A DNA stretch of 64,000 nucleotides, taken from contig NC_069126.1 in NCBI RefSeq assembly GCF_026914265.1, positions 41,637,237-41,701,236 on the forward strand, given 5' to 3'. The DNA is from Mya arenaria (lineage: Eukaryota; Mollusca; Bivalvia; Myida; Myidae). Position 1 is the first letter of the stretch. Every line of letters begins with the position of its first letter. Both the position numbers and the translations under genes were made by a program. The notes beneath the pieces were generated by a model. That model worked only from the letters and a program-made list of their open reading frames with translations. It searched no databases and had not been told where the DNA came from. Of the stretch, positions 33,523 through 46,317 are shown piece after piece.

Positions 33523-35459
33523 ATATATTTTATCGCTTCATAATATATATATATAATAATTATGAATAACACGTTATTCAATTGAAAGTCGGTACGACAC
33601 AGATAGTTTAGTACGATAATTCAATTTAATGTCCACATTTATATTCGCTGAATACAAGGAGCCCGATTATCAGACCAGGACCAACAACGGTCTCTTATTT
33701 TTAAAATCATGCTTAGATGCGTGTCTGTTTATCTAATTCATATATTATGTTTGAGCCTTTTGTCGTTGTTATCGAACACCTTAACATGAAAACAAGATTG
33801 TAAAAAGGAATATTTGTACACGTCAATGGGCTAAATCGTTCTGTGAGCAACGTTTAAATTCTGCCTTACAAAATATATTGATTTGCACATTAATAACAAA
33901 ATTGTAGCGGGTTGAAGATTTATAATTTATTTACACCCAAGCAAATTTGCAAAGTTCTTTTATTCGCCTTATGCATTCTGGATTATATGCAAACGATAAT
34001 TTGACACAAATTGAATCTTTTTATAACCTTATTGAAGCGATTTGAAGATTTGTTATTTATATACATTGTATATATATCTGCAAACTTTGATACGCCTTAC
34101 AATTTCTCGATTACATGCAAAGGTAATACGACACTGAAGGAATCTAGTTTCATACGCTACAAATATCCTATTGTGAAGCTTTTTGGGCACTAAGTGCACA
34201 CACAAAGCTTTAAATTTATAAACTGCAACATCGTTATCAATTTGAATTAATCTTCATTGAGTTGGTTAGGGGGAACATATATTATTCTATTTGTAGCTTT
34301 ATGTGATAAAGCTATTCAAAATCCATGTAAAAAACTATGATATCAGGCTCTAATATCACGAAAATACTTAATTAATTTTCAATCTCTATCTCATTTTATT
34401 TCTTTGACAGAAAAGCATGACATGATTTAAATCTCTATATACGCCCAAACATAAATCACACTTTTCATGAAAATCCTTGGCTAATTTCACGCCATTGGTC
34501 AGAATAAGAAAATAATAACAATCGTCAAAAAATCTGATAACAAATCGTGAAAGGAATTTATGCACGTTACCACAATCTTCCACATATCATACCGATTATT
34601 TGTAACATGTGAAAATGTTGTATTACAACACCAGTTATCATAAATAATTTTATGTTTGGGTGATTTTTGTATTTGACCTCGTACATACGGGCCAGATTTG
34701 TTTTTAGATCAGTCGTACTGCAATTTTTTTTTAAAAAATCAGAAAAAAAATCATGACTAATCCGAAAACCTAACTTAAATATTAACTGTTAAAAGGTTAC
34801 AAAAGGTGGCAGTCACGTTCAAATCTTCCTATTAAGATATTACACTTTCTGTGTTGCCATGTTCTTGTATTCAACTAAATATCATAACATGCAAAACCTT
34901 CAGGAACATTTTTGAAAATGTTCATAAAACTATTATTCATCTGATGTTGTATATATGCCCTCATAACAATGACATATCACATATAGTTTACTATCTTTAA
35001 AATCGCATTATTTATGTATAATGTTAATAAACATCATTGATTGATATTCTTAAGAAACGAATTATTCCATAAAATAAAACGTTCATTAGGCATAAAAATA
35101 TGTTGGAAAAAATAGCTGCCATGGGTATTATTTCCCAGATGGCGGTTTTACTGGGCCAGCCCAAATCCAACCATTCTGTACATTGGCTTGATCTTATAGC
35201 ATTTAAGATCTTTCTGTTGTCAAGGGCAACGTTCATTAACTACTATAAGTATAAATGAATAGTGTTGCAAATTATCCGCACAGTAGTTATCGCACGGTCA
35301 AGCTCCTCTAGCCTGTAACCGTTTCAATATGGGCGTTCATGTTTAAACGAGAGGTAGGAAAACACTCATCAATAGCATTGCAATGTATCCGTATGATAGT
35401 TACTGCTCGGGTAAGCTCCGTTCCAATATGAGAGTTCATGTGTTAACGAAAACAAAAAT

Positions 35460-36410
35460 CATTTTGACATTGACTTTTGACCTATCGATCATAAGCGTTC
35501 TTTAGTTATTAAGCTGCTTTCACCTCAAGGTCACCGTGACCTTGGTCTTTGATCATAATATCAAAAAGGGTCATCTAATTGTCATAACCAACTTGCATAA
35601 CAAGTAAAACAGTCCTGGAGCATACGTTCTATAGTTATTGAGCGCTTTCGCCTCAAGGTCACCGTGACCTTGGTCTTTGACCTTCTGATCGTAAAATCAA
35701 AAAGGGTCATCCAAGTAAAACAGTCCTGGGGCATACGTTCTTTAGTTATTGAGCGAAAACCATTTTTAGCTTAAAGCTGCACTCGCACAGATGGAACGCT
35801 TTTACAACTTCTTTATTTTATTTCTCTTGGAACGAGACTATTCTGCTAAAATCCATGGAAACCAGAGATATAAGACGGCTGACAACACATTATATCGCAG
35901 ATTTTTATATTTAATTTCAAAAATTGAAGTTTTAGGCGTTTTTCTTACATTGTTTGTAACGCCTTTAGCCATAAAACATTAATTTTCGAACGGATATATG
36001 AAAATATGCGGTATGATATTTTGTCAGCAGTGAAATATAACTGTTAGATATTTACGCTGAAATTTGCTCATTCAAAGGCAAAAAAAAAGTTGTCAAAACG
36101 GTAAATCTGTGAGGATGCAGCTTTAAGGTCACCGTCACATATCGTTTTTAACATGAGGTTGCCGTGACCTCGACCTTTGACCTGATGATATAAAAATCAA
36201 TATGAGGCATCTACTAGTCGTAACAAACCCGCATTACCGGTATAAAGTTCAGGGACCTAAACTAGTTTCAGTTATAGTGCAGAAACCCTTATCTCACCTC
36301 AATGTCACTTTGACCATGACCTTTGACTTACCGATCGCACAATCAATAGGGGTTATTCACTTGTAACGCTCAACTCGCAAACCAGTTTTTTCACCTCAAG
36401 GTTACCGTCA
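35460..36410. repeat. AGGTCA/TGACCT-rich repeat with two perfect AGGTCAnnnTGACCT palindromes
   Basis: Paralogue of 16310-16860. AGGTCACCGTGACCT occurs exactly at 35528-35542 and 35656-35670. Related motifs lie near 36125, 36165 and 36310. The block is interrupted by the MITE at 35775-36122. Confidence 0.7.
35775..36122. mobile_element. piggyBac-type (TTAA) MITE, 348 bp
   Basis: Terminal inverted repeats AGCTGCACTCGCACAGAT and ATCTGTGAGGATGCAGCT, flanked on both sides by TTAA (35771-35774 and 36123-36126). The paralogous A-B interval at about 16505-16515 has a single TTAA in the same context (AGCTTAAGGTCACC), an intact empty site. No transposase is encoded. Confidence 0.85.
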
Positions 36411-36591
36411 CTATCTAATTTATATTATTTAAAACTACTTTATTCGATCAAATCTTCAGAATAAAATAAACAATAAAAGTATTACTTACTTTAATATTAA
36501 CAATCAAGCAATTATTGTTTCCAATTAAACTGCTAACAAACAAGCGGAGTGACATTGTTCTAGTACACGATACTTTTGTTCGACATTTTAT

Positions 36592-38132
36592 CTATTTGAA
36601 AGAGTATACATGTAGATAGTCATGACTGCGACACCCAATAATAAATCTTTCGTTTGGCTCATCCACGGCGACACTAACGGGTTTATCGATGTTCGAGATA
36701 ACCACACGGTTACGTCTGTAATTTTTAGATGAAGTCTGATGAACGTTGTTGGAATCTTCACCGCAAACATAGATATTCCCTTCGCTGTGTTTCGCGACAC
36801 CTTTTGCTTATTTTAGAACGTTATTATTATGCGATTTGTAATACCATTTACGATTTAGGAGCTTACTATCCTGTGTATTGACTGTATAGCAAGTAACCCG
36901 TGTGTTTTCCAAAAAAAAACCTGATGACTCATCGAAAACAGAGATTTGCTTTGCATCTTCTACATGTGGCATCTATGGAACTTCCTTTTCGGATTTTATG
37001 TGTTTATCATAAACTGCCGTACTGTCAAAATTCTCATTGGTCGCAAACAAAATCATAAGTCGGGAGACAAAAACAGTCAGACTTATTGGTCGGAGTCGGG
37101 TTGAAAATACCATTAAACCCCCTATCGAGGTTTTGTTAATGATATGTTTGGTGACTTTCTTCAGGTCTGAATAGCAAACATAAGCATACTCTCCATCAAA
37201 AGTCATATCAATCGGCTTTCCTTGTAGCGATTGTTTGGAAATTAAATCGAATTTATCGCTGAAAAGTTTGAGTTTTCTGTTGCCAAAATCAGCTAACAGA
37301 AAAAATGTTTCACGTTAATGAGCGCGATATTCTGCTGACGCTTACATTCCAGTGATTGCAGTTTCTCTTTAAGATCAGCGCGTGCATTTTTGGTTTGTCG
37401 CAGAGCAACTGCTATTTGTCGTTTAGTTCCGTGTTTCATAAGTGTTACTATCTATTTGTTTATTGTTATTTAAGTCTCGATCTCTTGACAGTCATCAATC
37501 GATTCCTTTCACTGCGTTGTCTCTGAGAGCGAAAATTTGCTTAATTGTGTCTCAATGTCTTTTCTCAAGCCGGTTATATGATCCTTCCATTTGGCATCAA
37601 GGCTTTGAATGTTGGTTTTCACCTCCTCTTCGTGCTCAATTCTTCCGTAGCTCTTCTTGTTGTGCTTTTAATACATGTATTCTTTCTTGTAGCGCAGCCA
37701 TAAGGTTAACATCTGAATCCGCAGAAATAACATCTCCTAAATCATGGACATTTTCCCTTTCCGATGGCTCTCCGTGAGACAGAAAACGCAGACTAAGGCT
37801 TCATAGTCTTCGCATGCGTATGCAATGTCATTATCAGGATGAATTTTGCAGGTCAATAGTTGCTTTATTGTCTTAACGGCGTTATGTCCGTGGGAATATC
37901 ATCATTCTTTAATAGCGAGTGAGTTCTTGTTACATTGTTTCTTTTGTGTTCGCGACAACAGGTCTGACACAAATATTCGGAACATATCACACAGAATCCT
38001 TCAAATGATTCATCATGCTGGCATGGTTCACAAAAGACTGGTCCTGTCTTCCCATGACAATTTTTTTTCGTTATTTTCCATTGACGTTTCCTGGCATTGA
38101 ACATTTTCTTTACGGTTCTCGGTCATTCTCAT
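36592..38132 (-). pseudogene. B-box/propeller gene copy G, broken
   Basis: Closest to copy B, with ATG at 38132 and TAG at 36592. Defects include a frameshift soon after the start (near 38040), several small indels through B-box 2 and the coiled coil, a ~40-bp loss near 36965, and a ~305-bp deletion at about 37302. The last joins the propeller directly to the coiled coil and removes the whole hinge. Fragments such as FCVICSEYLCQTCCREHKRN and GEYAYVCYSDLKKVTKHIIN remain readable. Confidence 0.85.
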
Positions 38133-41100
38133 AGCTCATTGTCAAATTATATACTAAATGATAGTATATTTTCGCTATTTAAATGAAAATCGGTACGAAA
38201 CAGATAGTCAAATGCTATAAAAATAACTTAAGTCCGTGTGAACATATATATTCGCCCACAATATTTTATAAAGTGAGACAGAACAACTTTATCTAGTGTC
38301 ATATTTCATATTTAAGCCTTTGTTGTTGTTATCAGAAGCCTATACATGCCGATACGTTTGTAAGAACGCGCATAGATTTAATCGTCCGGCTAGCAAAGTG
38401 TTAACTTCCTCATGCCTTCACTTGTATACAATGCAAGAGTTATAACCTCAAAAAATTTTCATTCATCTATGTACCCATTTAAAAAGAATATTCAATCACT
38501 TTACTGATTTACAATTATAATTAGAAAAAAAACAGTTTTATTACAATTGGATTTAAGAGATGTTTGTTTGAGAACTAAATAGATCGTAATGATAACTGCA
38601 AACTGCATTTGTTTAAGACCTGTTATTAGGCCTCGTAAACAAACTGATATAAATTGAAACGGAAGAAACTTTGTCTCATTTTTATGTTCATACTTGTGAC
38701 AAAATACATCCTATTGAAAAACATTTTGGGCAAAAGAAATGCAAATGGAAGACCTTAAATTCGTTGCCTGAAACATCTCTAATTAATTGAATAAAGCTTG
38801 ATTAAGTTGGTTAAAACAGATTTGATTTTATTTGTTAATTTGTGTTACAAAGCAATAAACATACATGTACACACAAAATTATAAGTTCAGGGACCAATAT
38901 CACGAAAATCATTAAGTTGACCCTCGGATCTTCGAAGGAACAACAAGACATGACTTAAATCATATACACTTTCTCTCTTTTTTTAAAAATAGCATTATGT
39001 TGTATTTTAATTAGCATCATTGATCAAAATCATCAATTAAGAAACGTACTATTCCAATGCAAACAAAATATACTTACAGTAATAACTCGAGTAAATATTT
39101 GCACTGGAACTATTTTTCTTTATGATATTGACCGAATATGTTTCCATCAATATAACCGAAGAGAACAAGTAAAAATTGTACGATATTGTGGCATTGTACA
39201 CTTTTATGAGATCAAACTTGTTTAAAAGATTGTGATTAAGTTATGACGTAAGAAGTGTTGTGATATTTGAACCCGAAATCACTGACAACGTCAAATAATT
39301 TAAAATATACCTACTTAGTTTCAATGATTGTAATGTAAATACTTTACAACACAACATTTCTCGGGTCCGTTTTTCACAAAACCAATGCCAATAATATAGT
39401 GTATGCAAAGCGATTGTTTCATGATTTTAACTTTACATTGTCGGTAACCTTTTCCCAGCTCTTCCTGTATGTATATCACTCGAAGGTCTTTCCTGGCCAG
39501 TCAAACTCCCGTCTGTTGGGAATCATACGCAGTCTAAAGATCCGTATATGCCTCTCACCCTTATTTCCGGTTCGGCAACACATTGACATGTTTATTATTG
39601 AAGGAACACGGAAAATAATTTATAAAGGGTAAGACTGTTTTATATGTAAATTGATCGATGTCCCCTAGATTTGCTTGATATTTGTTTCAATAAGGAAGGT
39701 GTTAAACATACATATCCCTAGACTTTGTGAACAATGACCAAGAACTGTTCTTGTTTGAGTATGGTCAAAAGCGTTTGAAATAAAATTATGACACTTTGTA
39801 GGTGCAATGTTCTTTTAATAATGACTTGTGCACCTGCCATTTAGTTTTCGATTTCATTATGCAGGAAATGGTTTAATAGACTCAAGATCTGGCTGTTGTC
39901 TGCCAAGGCAACTTTCAATAAGTTCGATTTGTCATTTTAGCTTTACATTGTCGGTTACAGTTTTCAAGCTGTTACTGTGTAATCAATAGCTGTTGCTATC
40001 AAAGGCTCGCATAGAAATCTTTTGGGAAGAAAATGCGGCTAATCATATTTCTTTTGTATCCAGAAATTTAAGATATGTTTATATGGCTAACATACTTTAG
40101 TACTGGTTTGCATCAAACAGGCAATTTAAAACAGTCAACATATACAAAAATAATTCTTACGAAGTCGAACTCAGTTTTACGCTATGCTTAACAGTTTAAA
40201 ACATTTTATAAACGTCCAGGCAACAAATTAAATTAGAAAAATGTTCTTAGGGTTTTAGCGATAAGTTAACGGTTTTTGTAGTCGTTTTATAATGTTAACA
40301 TTTGTAACATTCAACCATTTTCGTTTTTGATTATTCTGTATAGTCTCCTATAACTCTTATCTGAGTGGATATGTATGTTATTATTGTAACGAACTGTATA
40401 TTTGATGTATATTGATGAGACGTAAATGAACTATAAAGTATAGTTAAAAGAAATAACGTTCAAATAAGGGAGTTAAGATTAAACGAAAAACAAGGAAAAA
40501 CTCTCTAACAGCGTTATAATGTATCCGTATGATCGTTATTGCATGTATTAACTCCTCCTTCTTTTTGCCATTCCAATACGGGAGTTATTGTGTTTGAAAC
40601 AAACAAAATCACTCTCTGACATGATACTATAGTTTAAATCTTATCTTACCCGATACCTCGTTAAAACGTTAAAAAAAACAACAACATTAAATGTGTGGAA
40701 TGAATGATGATGATGATCCCTGTTTGATGCAGTTAAATGGATGGATGGATGGAAGGATGGTAAACATGAATGCAAATACTTTGAATATAAACACACTTAA
40801 TAATGTACTTATGGGTCTTCAACTATATAAAGAGGGTGAGGAAGGCCAAAAAGTGTTCCAAAATTGGATTATCATTTAGTTGTAATGTAAAATATTTTGT
40901 TAGAGTAAAACAGCGTAATTATACGTCTGGGTGTAAAAATAAGGAGTTGAGCAGATTAAGAAGGACTTTTTAATCTGTGATTTGTTAATATTCCATAAGT
41001 ATTAAACGGATAAAAATATTTCTTGAAAATGAAGATGTTTCGTGTCAAAATATTTCAGCTTGTCCAATTAATACTGTTGTAAGGTTATTGGTGAAAAAAG

Positions 41101-42345
41101 TCATAAAACTCAATCACAATATTTTGGGAGTCGTTTCATTGTTTTGCCTTGTAAAGTTACAAAGACAATTTCAATACTGGTTGAGTTATATATCCCAATC
41201 AGATGATTAATACCAATCACCTGTCAACTATTAGAGTTAATGTGTTTAAAAAGAAAAGAAAACACTTTCCGATACATTTATTTAATATTCAATTTGACAT
41301 TGAGTGATAGAGCAATTACTGTTCTAATACATCCTAAAACAAATATACATCTGTCACATCAACATCGCCCATGCATACTTATAAAATCTTATTATTAATA
41401 TAATTGAAAACATGGTAAACCCCAGAAGCAAAAAAGTCGACGTAGGTCTTGTTATAGATCACAGGGCCTAGTAAAAAAAAAAACGCAGCCATTAGATACA
41501 ACCATAACGTGCAATCGGATGAATAAAGCCGAAAAAAGAGTACCAACTTCTTATAGGGAATCGCTAATGGTTTTCAACTGCAATTTTTACGTTTTTTTTA
41601 ATTCACTCCAAAATAAAGTGTGGCAAATCATTAGGAGTGTCAAAACCAAGATTCTGACAGCTGAAACCGTGCAACAACTGTATTCGCTCAAATATTCTAT
41701 TTGACACTAGCGGGTTCGAGGGGTTGGGAGTGGGCAATATCGGAGGGAAGTGATCATCATTATAGATATTTAGTCAGTTTTCTGTACATTTCTTAACTAT
41801 ACCGGCGCAGGTTCGTTCACCACTTCAACCAGTATTTAAATCAATTGTATTTTCTCTGTAATTCTGTTATCAATGAGAAAAATAATTAAGTGTTTTCTGA
41901 TGGATTACCTTGAAACATAATCGTTGGTACAAGCATATGTTTGAGTTCCTTCAAAAGTACGATACAATCATACAAAAGCAAAACCCTACACTGCTTGCTT
42001 GAGTTTATTCAATATTTAAATCTTAGCGTTGATATAGTAGAATAATGAATGAAACATTTGTATGCCTACACTAGATTTCTATCTTATTACTTCAACAATG
42101 ATAGTTTAAATCACAATATAGGACATCGAGCTTATCAAGCTCGACTCCATAAACAAATAAATACTTTTGCATTCCAAGCAAAGGTAAACACTTCATATAG
42201 GAATAATTTCGAGAAATTTATAAGCAAATAGCAGGATGAGACTCCTTATATTATGTACATATAGATGAAATCGATTAACAGTTGACGGATACCCCAAAAC
42301 AGCGTAACCAAAGCAAATAGTGTAAGATCTTGCAAACAATGAGTT
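38133..42345. other. G-H interval, no gene recognised
   Basis: 4.2 kb of AT-rich DNA. 38150-38800 resembles the DNA right of B and H. 39350-39650 resembles 45300-45590 (TTCTCGGGTCCGTTTTTCAC). 40060-40460 resembles 48060-48420. The right end (41500-42345) is the 3' flank of H, related to those of C, E and I. A GGAT microsatellite lies at 40738-40760. Short open frames lack recognisable domains. Confidence 0.6.
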
Positions 42346-44202
42346 CTACTTGAAGGAGAATACATGCAGGTAGTTATCAGCGCGACACCCGATGATGAGT
42401 CTATCTTTCTGTTCGTCCAAAGCGACACACATGGGGCGATTGATATTATGGACAACCAGACGGTTGACTTTGTATTTCGTAGATATTAGATGAACGTTGT
42501 TGGAATCTTCACCGCAAATATACATATTTCCTTCACTGTCTTTTGCGAATCCTTTCGCTTTTTTGAGAACGTTTTCTTTATTCGATTCATTAAACCATTC
42601 ACGATCTTGAAGTTTACTTTCCTGAGAATCAACCGTGTAGCAGGTTACTCGTGTATTTTCTGAGAAAACAATTGACAAGCCATCGAATACAGAAACCTGC
42701 TTTGCCGCTCTCACATGCTTGAATCTTTCATTATCGGTATTATATGAGATGGTAGCAGCTATTGCATTTCCTCGTCGGATTTCAATATGTACATCATCTA
42801 CTGTCGTACTGTCAAAACTCTCTTTGGTCGCAAACAAAATCATCAGTCGAGAGTCAAACACAGTCAGACTAATTGGCTGGAGCCGAGTTTGAAATCCTAT
42901 TGGAACCCCTATCGAAGAATCGTATATAGGATGTTTGGTTACTTTTTTCAGGTCTGAATAACACACATACGCATATTCTCCATCGAAACTCATATCGACC
43001 GGCTGTCCAGGTAGCGATTGTTCGCACATGAGGTCGAATATACGGCTAAAGAGTTTAAGCTTACGGTTGCCAAAATCAGCCAACAGAATTCCATGTTGAG
43101 ATAGCTTAACCCCCAAAATACTGCAAGTACTCGTGTCTGTTTCTGTTTTGATTTTAAATAAACTGATGATTTGTCCGGTTTCTCTCTCTAAGAACGGTCT
43201 GGATGACCTTTGTTTTCCATCAGATGTTGAGTAAGAAGAATTAGTCTGTATGGATTTATCAATTTTCACCGTAGGTTTGTTTTTCAAATCCACATTGTCA
43301 TTCACTTCATCGCTTGTGTGTTCCAAGATGTCAGAATTATTGTTTTCCTTCTCTTCCGAAGATAACTCGGCGATCGATGTTAGCAAATCAAGTTGTTTGA
43401 CATTTATGAGCGCGATATTTCGTTGACGCTGACATTTCAGTGTATGCAGTTTCTCTTTAAGATTAGCGCGCGAATCGTTTGTTCGTCTCAGAACAACAGC
43501 TATTTGTCGCTTGGTTCCGTGTATCATAAGTGTTTCTATTAATGTCTTGTTTCTTTGTATTTCAATCTCGATTTCGTGGCAGTCATCAATAAATTCTTTC
43601 AATTGCATTGTCTCGGAGAGTGACATTTCGGTTAATTGTGCTTTAAGGTCATTTCCTAAGCGGGTTATATGATCCTTCCATTTGGCTACCAGGCATTGAA
43701 CATCAATTTTATTTTTTTCTTGTGCTATCACGATCGTGTTGCGTTGTTCTTCCTTTTGTGCTTTTAACGCATGCATTCTGTCTTGAAGTTCTGCCATAAT
43801 GTTTATATCCGAATCGACAGAATCAACAACTCCTAGATCATGGATATTTTCGCATTTCCGATGGCTCTCAGTTAGACAGAAAACGCAAACCAAGGTTTCA
43901 TGGTCTCCGCATTCGTATGCGATGTCATTGTCGGGATGAATATCGCAGGTCGATAGTTGCTTAATGGTCTTAAACGGCGATATGTCAGCAGGAATATCAT
44001 TATTCTTTAACAGCGAGTGTTCTCGTGTTACCTTGTTTCTTTTGTGATCACGACAACAGGTCTGACACAGATACTCGGAACATGCCACACAAAATCCCGT
44101 TGCCTCTTCAAACGAATCATCATACTGGCATGCTTCACAGAAGATTGGTCCTTTCTTCCCATAACTTTCATTTTCGTTCTGACGGTTTGTTGCCATTTTC
44201 AC
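42346..44202 (-). CDS. B-box/coiled-coil/NHL-like propeller protein, copy H
   Basis: An intact 618-codon frame starting MKMATNRQNENESYGKK. B-box ligands are present (FCEACQYDDSF, FCVACSEYLCQTCCRDH, CDIHPDND, CVFCLTESHRKC). The coiled coil lies at about 130-300, with one hinge unit near 312-338 (KIDKSIQTNSSYSTSDGK), then the propeller ending NYLHVFSFK. The N-terminal half and 5' flank resemble B; the 3' flank resembles C, E and I, which suggests recombination between family members. Confidence 0.9.
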   Translation of the reverse strand: MKMATNRQNENESYGKKGPIFCEACQYDDSFEEATGFCVACSEYLCQTCCRDHKRNKVTREHSLLKNNDIPADISPFKTIKQLSTCDIHPDNDIAYECGDHETLVCVFCLTESHRKCENIHDLGVVDSVDSDINIMAELQDRMHALKAQKEEQRNTIVIAQEKNKIDVQCLVAKWKDHITRLGNDLKAQLTEMSLSETMQLKEFIDDCHEIEIEIQRNKTLIETLMIHGTKRQIAVVLRRTNDSRANLKEKLHTLKCQRQRNIALINVKQLDLLTSIAELSSEEKENNNSDILEHTSDEVNDNVDLKNKPTVKIDKSIQTNSSYSTSDGKQRSSRPFLERETGQIISLFKIKTETDTSTCSILGVKLSQHGILLADFGNRKLKLFSRIFDLMCEQSLPGQPVDMSFDGEYAYVCYSDLKKVTKHPIYDSSIGVPIGFQTRLQPISLTVFDSRLMILFATKESFDSTTVDDVHIEIRRGNAIAATISYNTDNERFKHVRAAKQVSVFDGLSIVFSENTRVTCYTVDSQESKLQDREWFNESNKENVLKKAKGFAKDSEGNMYICGEDSNNVHLISTKYKVNRLVVHNINRPMCVALDEQKDRLIIGCRADNYLHVFSFK

Positions 44203-46311
44203 AGATCATTATTTTCAAGTTATACACTAAATAATAATGTATTCACAAACAAGAACGCTATTTAAGTGAAACTCTGTTCGAAATATAGGCAAATGCTATA
44301 AAAGATTACTAACGTCCTTGTCAAAATATATATTTGCTGACAATATTTCTATACTTAATCCGAATAAGTCAGATCATACCGCAAAAACAGTTCGTGTTTT
44401 AAATCAGCCTTTTCAAGTGTCATTTCATGCTTTTATCGTTGTTATCGGAAATCCAATACATGCCGATACGCTTGTAGGAGAAGAGTTGTAATCTTAAAGA
44501 ACTATTCATTCATCTATGTACCCATTAAATAACTAGAGCGTAGATAATTGCAAACTTAATTTGCTTAAGGTCTGTGTAATATGGTATAAGGCCTCGTGAG
44601 GTTTTGCTAACATACTGATATAATTTAACATGGAAGGAAGTTTGGTTCGTTTTTTAAATTTATAGTTGTGACAAAAACATTATATTGAGAAACATTTTGG
44701 GCACAAAAATGCAAACGAAAAACCTGATTTTTATACACTAAACCATCAATAAGTAATTGAATTAAGCTTGAGGCGTGTTAGCTGAAAATGATATTCTTTT
44801 GTTGGTTACTATGTGTGATAAAGTGATAAACATTCATGTGCACACAAACATATAAGTTCAGGCCTCAATTTCACGAGAATACTTTAGTTGACTCTCAATA
44901 CATCTCAGGTCTCCGACAGAACAACATATCAGGAATTAAAATCACATACATTTTCTCTTTTTTAATTAGCCTTATGAATGTTGTATGTTGATAAGTATCA
45001 TTGATCAAGAGTACTTGTGAATTTCAGCAAACAAAATATGCTTAAGAAAAAACTCGAGTACAATATTTGCACTGGAACTTTTTTTCTTCAAAATATTGAC
45101 CAAAATGTTTCCATCAATATAACCCAAGAGAACAAGTAAAAACATGTACGATGTTGTGTCATTTTATTCTTTTATGAGATAAAACTTGTTTGAAAGATTG
45201 CGCTCATGTTATGACTTAAGTATTGTTGTGGTATTGAGACCAGAAATCACTGACAACTTGTTATAATTAAAAATATACCTACGTATTTTAATTAGTCTTA
45301 TGCAAATACTTTTCAAAACAACATTTCTCGGGTCCGTTTTTCACAAAGCCTATGCCAATAATATAGTGTAAGGCTTTTTTAGGCGTACATTGTCTGTAGC
45401 AAAATTGTTTTACTGGGCCTGTCAAACACCCGTCTGTTGGAAATCATACGCTGTCTTAAGATCCTTATACGCCCGTCACCCTCATTCCCGGTTCGGCAAC
45501 ACATTGATATGTGCATTATTTAAAAAAAAACGAAACAGAATTTGCAAAATGGTACGAACGTTTTACATGTAAATTGATCAGTGTCCTTTAGATTTGCTTA
45601 ATATTTGTTTCAATTAGGAATGTGTTAAATAGAGGATCACAAATGAGTGTTTATTTTGTATCGAATTTATTAAACGAGTTCATTTAAAAGCGATAAAAAC
45701 GAGGCTCGGCCGAGAATTTATCGCTTTAAATGACGAGTTTAATAAACTTCATACAAAATAACACGAATTTAAGATTCTATTAAAACATAACTCATTTACG
45801 ATCGAAATCTAGGTCAGAGTTGCTTCAATACACTTTTCTTGTCATAGTCCGAAGTATTTACATTGTGTGTTTTCAGTATGCTTCATCCGCAGGAAAGAAA
45901 ATAACCCGACATAAAAAAGAATTAACAATAAAAAACATAAATCATGTCTCAATTATCGACCGATAATCAAATGATTTACTTAAAACAACAAAAATGCATA
46001 TTTCAAACCATTTAAATCAAGCAAATCAATAAAAGAAGCAATGTCATAACTGCGTGACATCATACGTAATCACACGAGTGTGTACATGTCATTTGGCGGT
46101 TGAAGTTTAAAAAGAACAAAAGTCAGCGTCACAATCGCTTTCAATAGTGCGAATTTGCATTGTAGCTGGTCGATTTCAGCATGAATTTTGATGGATGTGC
46201 ACAAGGACACAATTGGAACACCATAAATGTTGTAAAATCCACCAGAAAAGTGGGATTTGATGTGGAATCAGTGACTGTGTCAGTGTGTGAACTTGAGCAT
46301 TGTTGGCGAAC
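44203..46311. other. 5' flank of H and following intergenic DNA
   Basis: 44203-45600 is paralogous to DNA upstream of G and B. A palindromic element follows at 45647. A 67-codon frame starting at 46181 (MNFDGCAQGHNWNTINVVKS) has no recognised domain and runs into the MITE at 46318. Confidence 0.5.
45647..45770. repeat. Long hairpin palindrome, ~62-bp arms, no spacer
   Basis: The sequence is nearly self-complementary around CTCGGCCGAG (45705-45714). The left arm TTATTAAACGAGTTCATTTA pairs with TAAATGACGAGTTTAATAAA in the right arm. It could be a foldback MITE. Confidence 0.7.
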
Positions 46312-46317
46312 TACCTA

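Larger units (their letters stand above)
33523..36591. other. F-G interval, paralogous to the A-B interval
   Basis: Collinear with 14196-17037. Differences include the absence of ~150 bp near 35165 and the presence of a TTAA-flanked MITE at 35775. No coding sequence is supported; the 63-codon frame at 35791 lies inside the MITE. Confidence 0.65.

Noticed and set aside
35791-35982. 63-codon frame near the AGGTCA repeats
   Set aside because: Lies entirely within the TTAA MITE and is absent from the paralogous interval.
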